DNA of 64,000 nt. Source: Schlesneria paludicola DSM 18645 (GTDB taxonomy: Bacteria; Planctomycetota; Planctomycetia; Planctomycetales; Planctomycetaceae). Both the position numbers and the translations under genes were made by a program. The notes beneath the pieces were generated by a model that did no database searches, was not told where the DNA came from, and saw nothing but the letters and a program-made list of their open reading frames with translations. Positions within the stretch are counted from its first letter, which is position 1. The number at the start of each line of letters is the position of its first letter. The stretch lies in the NCBI RefSeq assembly GCF_000255655.1, contig NZ_JH636435.1, forward strand, positions 2,984,065 to 3,048,064, given 5' to 3'. Positions 52,986-63,652 of the stretch are shown here, in pieces.

Positions 52986-53445
52986 TTCCTGGTGGAAATC
53001 GGGAGAGTGCCCCCGGTACTCGTCTCAGGGCCAGGATTTTGCATCCTCGATAGGGACTGTCCTCGTTGCTTCCACGCGTGTTCTGGAATCGGGGGATCAT
53101 TCATTGGCCAATGCCCGGCCCAGGGCAGACGGCAACCTTTCACGACGTCGTTATGCGTTCTCGTGCGATCTGATTCAGGTGCTTGCATCCATTTCGGACA
53201 CGGGACGCCCATCTCGATTTGGCATTATCAACACAGACGAAGGCATTGGGCCGGGCCTCGCGAATGCGGCTGCCGGCAGATCCCTTTATGATAAAGTGAC
53301 GCCTCACTTCACTTCGACTCACGAAACACAATACTTCACCTCTTGCGACAATGGCTTACCAACCATTGCGACAATGGCTTACCAACCATTGCGACAATGG
53401 CTTACCAACCATTGCGACAATGGCTTACCAACCAGGAATGATTCG
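52986..53445. other. Leader region of the ExbB-like gene
   Basis: About 460 bases. The open frame runs through, but the signal peptide starts only at 53446, so I treat this as untranslated or as short upstream frames. It contains the four 23-bp repeats at 53343-53434. Confidence 0.5.
53343..53434 (+). repeat. Four perfect 23-bp tandem repeats in the ExbB-like leader
   Basis: The unit TTGCGACAATGGCTTACCAACC plus A is repeated four times with no mismatch, ending directly before the ribosome site GGA and 11 bases before the start codon at 53446. Each unit carries one ATG; because 23 is not a multiple of three, successive ATGs lie in different frames. The last one opens a ten-codon leader frame (MAYQPGMIR then stop) whose stop overlaps the start codon. 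Confidence 0.9.
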
Positions 53446-54261
53446 ATGATCGTGACTCAACCCGTTCGCCTGTCGCCGCTTTATCTGGTGCTGATGCTCC
53501 TGGCATTGTCGGCGATGACACTGACACACCCGCTTCCGGTGTTTGCCCAGGCGGACGACGCCGCCAATGTCGCTCAAGCGGATGCCGCGCAGAAGCCTAA
53601 CACCCCTGCTCCACAGTCGGCCTTGATGTGGATCATTCACACATCAGGCTGGATCGGAGCACTCTTGCTGGTCATTTCCATCTATTTCATCGCGACGATC
53701 ATGCAGTTGTTCATGGAACTGCGTGCTCCGATCGTGATGCCACCACAATTGATCGAACAGTGCGAAGAACTGCTTGCCAAGCGCGACTTCAACGCCATTT
53801 ACAAAGCGGTAAAAGAGAGCCCGAGCGAATTGGGACAACTAATCGCGACCGGCATGGTGTCGCTCTCGTCGGGACTGGCCGATGCGCGTGAGGCCATTGA
53901 TCGTCAGGGGGAAGTGATTACCGTCGACATGGAAAAGCGAATCAGCATGCTGGCCGTGGTCGGGACATTGGGCCCGTTGATTGGACTGTTGGGAACACTC
54001 AAAGGGATGATTTCCAGCTTCAGCGTGATTGCTCGCTCGGACGCTCAGATGAAGGCCAGCGAAGTGGCGGGTGGGATTTCCGAAGCGCTGATTTTGACCT
54101 TTGAAGGTGTCGGTCTTTCGGTTCCTGCGATCTATTTCTTCGCCTTGTTCAAAAACCGTGTCGCCACGCTTAGCGTGCAGTCGCTCAATCTGGCCGACGA
54201 CTTTATTCGTCGGTTGTATCTGGCCGCTCAAAAACGTCCCGGCCCAGACACGACCGCTTGA
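53446..54261 (+). CDS. MotA/TolQ/ExbB-family proton channel protein
   Basis: The 271-residue protein has a signal peptide or first helix (about 8-34), then three membrane helices; the ExbB/TolQ core is seen in VGTLGPLIGLLGTLKGMISS and ISEALILTFEGVGLSVPAIY. With two ExbD-type proteins it should form a proton-driven motor that powers an outer-membrane process. ATG 53446 follows GGA and four tandem repeats and is overlapped by a short leader frame stop. It is 22 bases before the first exbD-like gene. Confidence 0.9.
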   Translation: MIVTQPVRLSPLYLVLMLLALSAMTLTHPLPVFAQADDAANVAQADAAQKPNTPAPQSALMWIIHTSGWIGALLLVISIYFIATIMQLFMELRAPIVMPPQLIEQCEELLAKRDFNAIYKAVKESPSELGQLIATGMVSLSSGLADAREAIDRQGEVITVDMEKRISMLAVVGTLGPLIGLLGTLKGMISSFSVIARSDAQMKASEVAGGISEALILTFEGVGLSVPAIYFFALFKNRVATLSVQSLNLADDFIRRLYLAAQKRPGPDTTA

Positions 54262-54283
54262 ACACTGTGAAAGGACGTCTGTC

Positions 54284-54739
54284 ATGTCAGAACAATTCTC
54301 GGAACGAGCCGAGCCGAACCTGACGCCCCTGCTTGATATGGTCTTTCAGTTGATTACGTTCTTCATGCTCGTCATCAACTTTAAGGGCGCGTCGCTCGAC
54401 ATGTCGCTCAAACTGCCTGTCCTGGGCTCGGCACGCCCCCTGGATCATCACGGCAAGCTGGAACCCCTCTTGCTGAACATTGATACCGAAGGACGCGTGA
54501 ATGCCTACGGCCAGAAAGTCGATGTCGAACAGTACGTCAGTCGGGAAGCGCGGCTCCTTCGGCAACAACTGACGGCAGTGGGAACGGCGATCGAGAACGG
54601 CGAACTTCCAGTCTCGGTCATCATTCGTGCCGATCGATCGGCACCGTTTCATCTCGTCAACAATGTTTTGAAGATCTGCCAGGATCAGGGTTACCGCCAG
54701 TTTTCACTGAGTGCCTTGTCGCACGAGGAGCGTCAATAA
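54284..54739 (+). CDS. ExbD/TolR-family biopolymer transport protein, copy 1
   Basis: The 151-residue protein has the ExbD start NLTPLLDMVFQLITFFMLVI, where the Asp is the proton-path residue, then one helix and a periplasmic domain. The C-terminal piece VNNVLKICQDQGYRQFSLSA is family-like. GAAAGGACGTCTGTC gives the ribosome site. It follows the ExbB-like gene by 22 bases and precedes copy 2 by one base. Confidence 0.9.
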   Translation: MSEQFSERAEPNLTPLLDMVFQLITFFMLVINFKGASLDMSLKLPVLGSARPLDHHGKLEPLLLNIDTEGRVNAYGQKVDVEQYVSREARLLRQQLTAVGTAIENGELPVSVIIRADRSAPFHLVNNVLKICQDQGYRQFSLSALSHEERQ

Positions 54740-54740
54740 C

Positions 54741-55286
54741 ATGCGACACAGACACCGTCGTCGACGTCGTTCGCGCAGCCAAGGATCAGTGGAGATGAAC
54801 CTGGCGGCCATGCTGGACATGGCTTTTCAATTGTTGACGTTCTTCATCCTCACCTTCCGCCCGGCACCAATCGAAGGTCAGTTGGCACTCAATCTGCCGC
54901 CGCCCGTGCCACAAACCAATGTCGAGTCTCCTCAAGAATTCGGACAAGGCACCACCGATGTCTTGGCGATGCAGACCTTGCACCTTCATGTCGTCGCCAA
55001 CGATCGCGGTGACGTGGCCGAGATCAAGATCGAATCGAATCCCGTCATTGAGGGACACCTCGACGAAACGAAGATGGTGCGACTGGACAAGCAATTGCAA
55101 GCGACCTTCGCGGTTCAACAGATCCCCTACGACCGAGTCCAAATCGCCGTCGATGGTCGGCTGCGCTATGGTGAACTGATGCGAATTATTGACGTCTGCC
55201 ACAAACAACATTTGCCCGATGGCACTTTTATGCAGCGCATCAGCTTCACGGAAGTTGATGCGGCACCGGCCACCGAATCGAAATAG
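54741..55286 (+). CDS. ExbD/TolR-family biopolymer transport protein, copy 2
   Basis: The 181-residue protein has a basic N-terminus (RHRHRRRRRSRSQ), then NLAAMLDMAFQLLTFFILTF with the expected Asp. An acidic stretch and a periplasmic domain ending in IIDVCHKQHLPDGTFMQRIS follow. It differs from copy 1 in sequence and in its long linker. ATG 54741 is one base after the copy 1 stop, so the two are coupled. Two ExbD proteins per ExbB are common in Planctomycetes. Confidence 0.9.
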   Translation: MRHRHRRRRRSRSQGSVEMNLAAMLDMAFQLLTFFILTFRPAPIEGQLALNLPPPVPQTNVESPQEFGQGTTDVLAMQTLHLHVVANDRGDVAEIKIESNPVIEGHLDETKMVRLDKQLQATFAVQQIPYDRVQIAVDGRLRYGELMRIIDVCHKQHLPDGTFMQRISFTEVDAAPATESK

Positions 55287-55332
55287 AGTCTCACTGACGG
55301 GTGACAGTGGAGTTTTAGCACGGAAAGACGCA

Positions 55333-56325
55333 ATGCGCCGCAAGACTGCCCGACCTTTTGGACAATCGGCTACCATGATGCGACTGGCATCCATGCTGAT
55401 GGCGCTGGTTGTCCTTTGGGCCTTGTATGAACGCTTGAAAGATCCGGGAACATGGAGGCTGCTTGTTGACGAGCCCCCCGCCGGCGCAATTCAGGCAGAA
55501 AAACCAGACTCGACAGTCCCGGAGACGATTGTCTCTGGCTCCAACGATCAGGACGCAACGGAAGTCGCGGCGATTCAGGATCTGCTGGAACGAGTCAATG
55601 ACCGGGCACCGTTGAAGCCGCGCGAGATGGACGCTTACTGGCGACTGATCGACTGGAGTCGGACTCAGTCATTCGCCGAACTCGAACGCCGCGCCAGTCA
55701 GGACATCGCATTCACACAGCTCTGGGAACAACCCGAAAAATACCGAGCCAAACTGATTCGATTGCGGATGCACGTCCGGCGCGTCCTGCAGTACGACGCC
55801 CCCGAGAATCCCTCGAACATTTCCAAGGTGTGTGAAGCCTGGGGTTGGACAGACGAATCTCGTTCGTTTCCTTATGTCGTTGTCTTCGCCGATCCGCCCG
55901 CCGATCTGCCAATCGGGACCGATGTTCGAGCGGAAATCGAATTCGTCGGCTACTTCTTGAAAGTGATGTCTTATACCGCGTTTGACCATGCCCGCGGTGC
56001 ACCGCTCCTTGTCGGCCGCGCACGGCTCGATGCCATGTCGCGCGCCGCCGTAGTGAAAACAGCACCGACGAATCCCTGGATTGTCGGCGGCATTGTCGCT
56101 GGCGGATTCTTGTTGATCGCCTGGACAATCTGGTCCAGCCGCCGCACACGCATGTCCCCGCAGAGAAAGATCTTACCCGACGACTTGTTACCACTTGCTA
56201 CGTTAAACGCGGGGCAAGACCCGTCATTCCAACTGGGCGATCTCAATCAATCACAAATGGATACGAGAGGCGCAATCGATCTCGATTTCGCATCCGACAA
56301 CGACAAACCCAAACCGACCGATTGA
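55333..56325 (+). CDS. Membrane-anchored partner protein of the ExbB/ExbD group, 330 residues
   Basis: The protein has an N-terminal helix (about 15-33), an extracytoplasmic region (about 40-250) with MDAYWRLIDWSRTQSFAELE and AKLIRLRMHVRRVLQYD, a second helix near 255-275 (IVGGIVAGGFLLIAWTIW), and an acidic cytoplasmic tail. It lies 46 bases after exbD copy 2 on the same strand, so it is probably cotranscribed. It may link the motor to its target. No named family recognised. Confidence 0.75.
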   Translation: MRRKTARPFGQSATMMRLASMLMALVVLWALYERLKDPGTWRLLVDEPPAGAIQAEKPDSTVPETIVSGSNDQDATEVAAIQDLLERVNDRAPLKPREMDAYWRLIDWSRTQSFAELERRASQDIAFTQLWEQPEKYRAKLIRLRMHVRRVLQYDAPENPSNISKVCEAWGWTDESRSFPYVVVFADPPADLPIGTDVRAEIEFVGYFLKVMSYTAFDHARGAPLLVGRARLDAMSRAAVVKTAPTNPWIVGGIVAGGFLLIAWTIWSSRRTRMSPQRKILPDDLLPLATLNAGQDPSFQLGDLNQSQMDTRGAIDLDFASDNDKPKPTD

Positions 56326-56397
56326 AAACATATTCCTGTTTGCGATGACTGAGCGTCGGCACAGGACGGCAGGCGTTCGTTGCGCCGTATCGAACAA

Positions 56398-57252
56398 TCA
56401 TTCCGCCGTTGAATCCATGAGTCTAAGAATCTGGCGGCGACGGTTTTCGGTGAGGTTTCCCCAGGAATCCATGATCCGCGTCAATTGAGGATCGAGCTCT
56501 TTCAATCCGACGGCGGGGACGTGATCGAGTCGCGTGCGGATGGCCGCCAGTTCCAGATGAATCGCGTCCAGATCGACCTCCTGACGGACCTCGACCGGGT
56601 TCAAGATCCAAGACGTCACTGAACCGCTTAACGCTCCGAACAATCCCACCCCCGAGATCATCACTACCGAGGCAATGATCCGACCAACGGTCGTCACGGG
56701 ATACTTATCTCCATATCCCACCGTCGTCATCGTCACGACAGACCACCATAGTGCGTCCGAGGCGGAATGGATGTTCGCTCCCTCAACCTGCTCCACCTGC
56801 AGAATAGCCACACTGGAAAGCAGGAGCAGCAGGATCGACAAAAAAATGACCGCAAGAAATGCCCCATTGGCGCGATCGCGCTGCAAGTATCTGGCCAGAA
56901 TCCACGCCAAGCGAATCCCACGCAAGACCCGCAGAATGCGAATCACGCGCACAATGCGTCCGGCACGAAAGATGTCGATCACCGGAATACTGGACACCAG
57001 ATCGATCCACCCCCAGGCCAGGAAGCGCAGTTTATCCTGCGCAATCAAAAGGCCAACAACGAAATCGAACAGGAAAATGCCACAAATCAGGTTATCGATG
57101 ACGTCGAGGATTGCCACATACTCGGCCGACAGTGGCGCAAATGTCTCGGTGGCGAGAGACCCCAGTGAATAGACACACAGCAGCAACATCAGTAACTGCT
57201 GCGGCCGGAACTCGTCTTCCGACACCTCCGACGCCTGAACAACACTCGCCAT
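56398..57252 (-). CDS. Voltage-gated potassium channel-like protein
   Basis: The 284-residue protein has six helices, the S4-like arginine ladder FRAGRIVRVIRILRVLRGIR and the pore/selectivity motif MTTVGYGDKYPVTTVG. It fits prokaryotic Kv-type channels. A short coiled C-terminal region with ELDPQLTRIMDSWGNL follows. ATG 57252 has GAGG about 8 bases upstream; the open frame extends to 57366 with a non-membrane leader. Single gene, convergent with the 330-residue gene. Confidence 0.93.
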   Translation of the reverse strand: MASVVQASEVSEDEFRPQQLLMLLLCVYSLGSLATETFAPLSAEYVAILDVIDNLICGIFLFDFVVGLLIAQDKLRFLAWGWIDLVSSIPVIDIFRAGRIVRVIRILRVLRGIRLAWILARYLQRDRANGAFLAVIFLSILLLLLSSVAILQVEQVEGANIHSASDALWWSVVTMTTVGYGDKYPVTTVGRIIASVVMISGVGLFGALSGSVTSWILNPVEVRQEVDLDAIHLELAAIRTRLDHVPAVGLKELDPQLTRIMDSWGNLTENRRRQILRLMDSTAE

Positions 57253-57471
57253 GAAGAAAACCTCAAATCGGCAAAGCAACAGCGAGAATCGCAGGTCGAG
57301 ACGTTGCGACGTTTCACGAAACGCACCGGTGAAACGGTCGCTCTCGGGAATCGAGCAAGACAACATTCCCTCTCAAGACGAGCGTATCACGGAGCGTCTT
57401 CTAGCCACGCCGCGCGTTTCCGAGCAAGACGAGTTCCCGTTACAAAACCGACAGGCGATCTGGCGAGTTCG

Positions 57472-58101
57472 TTACAAGTTCTGCAGATCTTCAAAGTGAC
57501 GATAGCCGGCAGAGTTGTTGACGTAATGACGATACGTGGCCGCCAGCCGCTCACGCTGCGGGAGTGTCAGCTCCTTAATCTGTTTCGCGGGACATCCAGC
57601 CCACAGCGTGTGTGGAGGCACAACAGTCCGCTCCAACACCACGGCTCCAGCGGCAATTAATGCCCCCTCACCGATGACGCAGCGGCTAAGCACTGAAGCG
57701 GCAATTCCAATCAACGCCCCATCACACACGGTCGACCCGTGCACGATCGCGCGATGCCCCAGCGTGACGCGATTCCCCAAAATGCAAGGCGTATCGGACT
57801 CCACATGCAGGATCGAACCATCCTGCACATTGGTTTCTTCCCCCACTTCGATGTACTGCTGGTCCCCTCGCAAAACACAGCCGTACCAGATTGAACTGCG
57901 CGCCTTCAACCGAACTCGGCCAATCAATACAGCTCCCTCAGCGACCCAGGCCGTCGGATCAATCTCGGGCTTCGCATTGATCGCCGCCCAGTCCCAGTGT
58001 TCGCCGGGATACAGCACGTCGGGCGGAGGAGGGAGCGTTTCGCCGTTCAACGACCACGAAGGAAACTGCTCTGGAACATATTTTTCGGAATCAGAACTCA
58101 C
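57472..58101 (-). CDS. Gamma-carbonic-anhydrase-like hexapeptide-repeat protein
   Basis: This 209-residue protein has left-handed beta-helix repeats and the three zinc histidines of the gamma carbonic anhydrase family, seen in ILHVESDTP, TLGHRAIVHG. Other family marks are SSIWYGCVLRGD, GEETNVQDGS and WAGCPAKQIKELT. It may be a carbonic anhydrase or a related acyltransferase-fold protein (YrdA/PaaY type). Residues 1-35 form an extra N-terminal stretch. Divergent from the UbiD gene with 437 bases between. Confidence 0.88.
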   Translation of the reverse strand: MSSDSEKYVPEQFPSWSLNGETLPPPPDVLYPGEHWDWAAINAKPEIDPTAWVAEGAVLIGRVRLKARSSIWYGCVLRGDQQYIEVGEETNVQDGSILHVESDTPCILGNRVTLGHRAIVHGSTVCDGALIGIAASVLSRCVIGEGALIAAGAVVLERTVVPPHTLWAGCPAKQIKELTLPQRERLAATYRHYVNNSAGYRHFEDLQNL

Positions 58102-58538
58102 GCGATAGCCTCATTCGAGATGTTCGTGCTCAGGATGTCATCAGCACGCGACGATGGGGGTGGTCGCGCGCGGGTTTCGACGGTTTGCGAACAGCGGCAC
58201 CGCGACACTGAAGTTATGACTTGCGATGTCGGACCAAAGACGGTTTCGGCTGCAGGTCCGCCGTTCACCAAAACAATAATTGATGTGAAGCCGTACGTCA
58301 CGGAACGACCGCATCCACACGCGGAACTTCAACTCGGAATCAATACGCCGAGGAACTCGTTGCAGGCAGGCCAACGATCGTGCAGGCGACACGCGCGACT
58401 CAGCTAGAACGGAATGGCCGTATTGCGCGAGGGACTTACTCTGAGATCTACGCGAGATGCTGTCGCCCGACGAGCCGTTGCGACTATGATCCCCGGACGC
58501 ATGAAACGCAGAATCGACCTCAATTCATTGAATCGGAC
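58102..58538. other. Divergent promoter region between carbonic anhydrase and UbiD genes
   Basis: About 437 bases. The UbiD frame is open upstream to 58380 without a good ribosome site. No repeat or clear promoter seen. Confidence 0.45.
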
Positions 58539-60347
<1,809 letters not shown>

Positions 60348-60382
60348 ACGCAGTCCGCTGGTCGATTGCGATTGGAATTGAT

Positions 60383-60419
60383 ATTCCCGCATATTGCCCG
60401 GAGACCATCACGCGGGAAT
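60383..60419. terminator. Weak hairpin between convergent genes
   Basis: ATTCCCGC pairs with GCGGGAAT across a 21-base loop, between the UbiD stop and the pyrE stop. No T-run follows. Confidence 0.3.
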
Positions 60420-60435
60420 GACTCTCAACGGGCCG

Positions 60436-60954
60436 TTACTCACTCCCTTCGACCTGCGACAACGTGAACAATGCACTGAGTGACAATCCCACAGACTCAA
60501 GAGCTTCTTTGCCCCCCGTCTCGCGATCGATCACGCAGAGCGCACGGCTCGGCGTCAGACCATCGGCTTTCAACTTTTCCAGGGCGTCGATAATGGCGCC
60601 GCCGCTCGACACCACGTCTTCGACAAGCACAAACGTCCGCCCAACCAGTGTCGCGCCTTCGGCATAGCGGCATGTCCCATATTCTTTCGGCTCCTTCCTG
60701 ATAAACGCCGCCGGAAGCCCCGTGACCTGGCTTAGCATCGTGACGATGGGAATCCCACCCATTTCCAGCCCCGCCAGGACTTCGGTGCCCGGCGGAACGA
60801 GCAACGCCAGTTCTTTCGCGATGGCATGCAGCAACTTCGGATCTGCTTCGAACTGGTACTTGTCGAAGTAGGTATCGCTCACCTTCCCAGACCGAAGCAC
60901 AAAATGCCCACTCAGCCGGGAACAACGTTTGATTTGAGATGCGAGCATCGACAT
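60436..60954 (-). CDS. pyrE: Orotate phosphoribosyltransferase
   Basis: The 172-residue protein has the PRPP-binding motif FVLVEDVVSSGGA, the catalytic Lys/loop region FIRKEPKEYGT and FVLRSGKVSDTYFDKYQF, as expected for orotate phosphoribosyltransferase. It makes orotidine monophosphate in pyrimidine synthesis. I start at ATG 60954 (next ATG two codons on); the frame extends to 61092. SS replaces TT in the usual VEDVVTTGG, a small variation. Convergent with UbiD. Confidence 0.95.
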   Translation of the reverse strand: MSMLASQIKRCSRLSGHFVLRSGKVSDTYFDKYQFEADPKLLHAIAKELALLVPPGTEVLAGLEMGGIPIVTMLSQVTGLPAAFIRKEPKEYGTCRYAEGATLVGRTFVLVEDVVSSGGAIIDALEKLKADGLTPSRALCVIDRETGGKEALESVGLSLSALFTLSQVEGSE

Positions 60955-61230
60955 GGATTTCGTCGTATGACCTTTAATTGATAAATTACGCGAACACGAT
61001 TTGTAGCATTCATTGAGGACGAGGCCTGCCGATCGGATTCGTCGAAATCGCACAGGGCACCCGGGAGAAAATTGACATTCAAGGTCACGCATCCTTTCCG
61101 TTCAATAGATTGAGCGTTCTGGCCTTGATTGCATTCCAAGGAGCAAGCTAGAAACCATTCCGGTCAATATGGTAAGCGCACAAACCGCTTTGGTTGACTC
61201 AACCATCGGTCCGACCTTATTGGTGGAGGC

Positions 61231-61725
61231 TCAATCAATCTTTGTGGCAATTTTCTGCAAACGGATTGAAAGAGAAATTACGGCGAATGAGTCGCCACGT
61301 TGAACCTTCTGCACCGTGTTACCAAATTCGAGGTCTGTCGGATCAGTTGCAGAGTAGTCGATGGCGGTCGCATAAAACCTCCACCGTGGAAGGTGAACGT
61401 TATAGGTATTCTCAAAAGTGCTCCGACTTCCAGAGCACATACACTCCTCGCACATCTGCTTCGCATTTCCGTGTGCATCTGTCACGATCGTAAATTCCCG
61501 CGTTTCTCGATCACGACAAAATCCTCCAGGTCCTGTACGCACATGGATCGTCGCGTTGGGTATTGGCTGCCCCGTTTCGCGATCGGTCAATAGGAAACGC
61601 ACTTCAAGATCCGTCCTGCCGACCCACCTCACACCTTGCAATAGCGGCAAAAGAAGAATAGTTGCAACAACAAGCATCCCAGTAATACCGAACCCAAACA
61701 GTCGTCTTGAGACGTGCGTTGTCAT
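61231..61725 (-). CDS. Membrane-anchored protein, carboxypeptidase-regulatory-like domain
   Basis: The 164-residue protein has an N-terminal hydrophobic anchor (about 9-31), then VRFLLTDRETGQPIPNATIH, a typical transthyretin-like/CarboxypepD-reg strand, and a Cys cluster (MCEECMCSGS) near residue 95. The Cys cluster is unusual for an exported protein. Probably a cell-surface or periplasmic protein. Single gene, 65 bases downstream of the acetyltransferase gene on the same strand. Confidence 0.6.
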   Translation of the reverse strand: MTTHVSRRLFGFGITGMLVVATILLLPLLQGVRWVGRTDLEVRFLLTDRETGQPIPNATIHVRTGPGGFCRDRETREFTIVTDAHGNAKQMCEECMCSGSRSTFENTYNVHLPRWRFYATAIDYSATDPTDLEFGNTVQKVQRGDSFAVISLSIRLQKIATKID

Positions 61726-61790
61726 TGAACCGCTCCTCGATTTTCAAACCGATCAACGAGCAACATCAGCAACTTGATCCGAAGAGATCG

Positions 61791-62321
61791 TCAGGGCAAT
61801 GCACGAACGACGTTCGATGACGTTTGGTGATCCAGAAACAACTGCATATAGACGACATCCAGCCAGCGGCCGAACTTTTGACCAACCTCTTTAAAACAAG
61901 CGACACGTTCGAATCCCAGGGATTCTTGCAGTGCCAGGCTCGCGGCTTGTTCCGTACAGGCACCTCCAATGATCGTATGATGTCCGGCCTGCCGCGCACG
62001 TTCGATCAAATCACAGAGCAGCGACCGCCCGATCCCGCGTCTCTGGACATCATGGCGGAGATACACAGACGCTTCGACCGAATGAGCATAGGCCTCTCTT
62101 CGATTCCATGCGGATAGAGCCGCCCAACCAATCACGTCACCGCCTGATTCCGCCACGATGACCGGGTGGGCTGGGGAACGATCACGAAACCAGATTATCC
62201 GAGCGTCCTCGGTGTCTGGTTCGAGCTGGAACGTGCAGGTCGAGCGATGAACGTAATAGTTATAGATATCACGAATGGGACCGAGATCCGCATTCGTTGC
62301 CAATCGAATGACGATGTCCAT
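61791..62321 (-). CDS. GNAT acetyltransferase, phosphinothricin-acetyltransferase-like
   Basis: This 176-residue protein has the Pat/MddA pattern: IRDIYNYYVHRSTCTFQLEP at the N-terminus, VYLRHDVQRRGIGRSLLCDL (acetyl-CoA loop, RRGIGR) and GACTEQAASLALQESLGFE then GRWLDVVYMQLFL. It likely acetylates a small amine such as phosphinothricin or methionine derivatives. It sits before the 164-residue anchored protein gene. Confidence 0.92.
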   Translation of the reverse strand: MDIVIRLATNADLGPIRDIYNYYVHRSTCTFQLEPDTEDARIIWFRDRSPAHPVIVAESGGDVIGWAALSAWNRREAYAHSVEASVYLRHDVQRRGIGRSLLCDLIERARQAGHHTIIGGACTEQAASLALQESLGFERVACFKEVGQKFGRWLDVVYMQLFLDHQTSSNVVRALP

Positions 62322-62541
62322 TTCTCAATTCCTTCGCCGCAGAAGCTTTCGACGTAACCATTCACAGCCCGAAGAGAGGGGGACCGGCACATTTTCCGGG
62401 TCAAACTGGAATCCACAGTGCATCGACTAGGGTAAGCCTTCCCTCTAGCGCTGGAAATTGAGCCAGCCGCCGGTCTGTGAACAGTTACGCTTTCGACAGA
62501 TCCACTTGTGCGGAACGAGTGTCATACTTGTTTTAATCGCC
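62322..62541. other. Short non-coding stretch upstream of the acetyltransferase gene
   Basis: No credible gene; holds the acetyltransferase promoter. Confidence 0.4.
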
Positions 62542-62694
62542 TCAACTGAGTGTCGAAAAGTTGATCCCATCGCGGGTTTGCTGAAACAGGAACCAGATCA
62601 TTCGCGAGTATACGAAAACGCCTCCATCGGTGAGAATGTCGTAGCCCGTCCACAACGCGGCAAATGTCAGAACCAACAGACCGAAACGCTGCAT
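62542..62694 (-). CDS. Small membrane peptide, 50 residues
   Basis: A short frame, starting MQRFGLLVLTFAALWTGYDI and ending RDGINFSTLS, is too short for usual gene lists. It has one membrane helix (about 4-23) and a second half rich in Trp, Phe and Tyr. AGGAAAG lies about 10 bases before the ATG at 62694. Hydrophobicity and codon pattern look real; there is no known family. It is separate from both neighbours. Confidence 0.45.
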   Translation of the reverse strand: MQRFGLLVLTFAALWTGYDILTDGGVFVYSRMIWFLFQQTRDGINFSTLS

Positions 62695-62805
62695 CTTCGA
62701 GAGACTTTCCTGCGGGATCAAACGGACTGAACGGCCGTCATCGGTTAATTATGGAGAACCTGAAACATTTCGATCGAAATCGCATTTCTCTTATTCCAAG
62801 GAGGG

Positions 62806-63333
62806 TCAGACACCGTCGCAGGAGGAGATTTGGAAGCCAGCCCGCTTAAGCTCTTGCAATGTCTCGTCGCACTGTTGATCGTTGTCGAAACCGAAATCAA
62901 CCCACTCGTCATGACACACGAGCGCCTGACCGTAACCAAACGTCGGAATCAGATGCACATCCCATCCGAACAGCATGCAAAGGTGGACGAGCGTCACAAC
63001 ATCGGGCACTTCGTAATCAAGACACAGATGTCCCGGTGCCTCGTGCAGCAAACGCATATCGCCGTACGACTGGCGCAAGCGGTAATAAAGGTGAAGGTTC
63101 TCATTCGCAGGGAAAATGTCGAAGTCCGTGACCCACAGCAGACAGGTCTGGCGCGGCTGAAGTGCCGACTCGACGCAGCGACTGAACCAGAGCAATTGCG
63201 AGAATGAGTCAGGAAAAGCGCAGCGGAATCGATGCGGCTGCGTGAGCCCATGCGTCGGTCTCAACTTTTCATCGAGCGGCACACCCAATGGTCGGCACCA
63301 GTCTTCGCATTCCTTGGATGTGAAAAATCGCAT
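62806..63333 (-). CDS. Hypothetical protein, 175 residues
   Basis: I do not recognise this protein. It begins MRFFTSKECEDWCRPLGVPL. Later FSQLLWFSRCVESALQPRQT, WVTDFDIFPANENLHLYYRL and LEAPGHLC-type HEAPGHLCLDYEV, then WDVHLIPTFGYGQALVCHDE, appear as alternating strands and helices of a soluble cytoplasmic protein. The frame extends to 63522, but the ATG at 63333 directly precedes the compact domain. It resembles small planctomycete hypothetical proteins of immunity or stress type only in size; no function is assigned. Confidence 0.65.
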   Translation of the reverse strand: MRFFTSKECEDWCRPLGVPLDEKLRPTHGLTQPHRFRCAFPDSFSQLLWFSRCVESALQPRQTCLLWVTDFDIFPANENLHLYYRLRQSYGDMRLLHEAPGHLCLDYEVPDVVTLVHLCMLFGWDVHLIPTFGYGQALVCHDEWVDFGFDNDQQCDETLQELKRAGFQISSCDGV

Positions 63334-63652
63334 CAGCTTTATCCCAAGCGTTATGCCACGTCTTCGGAATTCCGTTATTGCCTCGACGAATTCGATGCTT
63401 GCAACGAACTTCGATTGCGTGAATGGGGTGGAATATCTGCAGAGAGTGAAAATTGTGATGCTATGCGCATTGACATCGCCGAAAACGCGCAAGGCATTCG
63501 CAACCAAGCAATCCTTTGCCAATTGAAAATCGGGTCCGCGCCGCTCTCTGTGAAGTGGACCCCGTTTTTCGGACCACCGTCTTAGATAGAAAACGGAGTT
63601 TGGATCGAGGATTATTGAGGCATCGTGTCGAGCAATTGAGCGGGAGACAACC

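Noticed and set aside
53343..53434. CRISPR array
   Set aside because: The 23-bp units are directly adjacent with no spacers, so this is a simple tandem repeat and not CRISPR.
53104..53445. N-terminal extension of the ExbB-like protein across the 23-bp repeats
   Set aside because: The signal peptide begins only at 53446; the upstream part is repeat-derived and low complexity. It may still be translated as a leader, which is listed as a finding.
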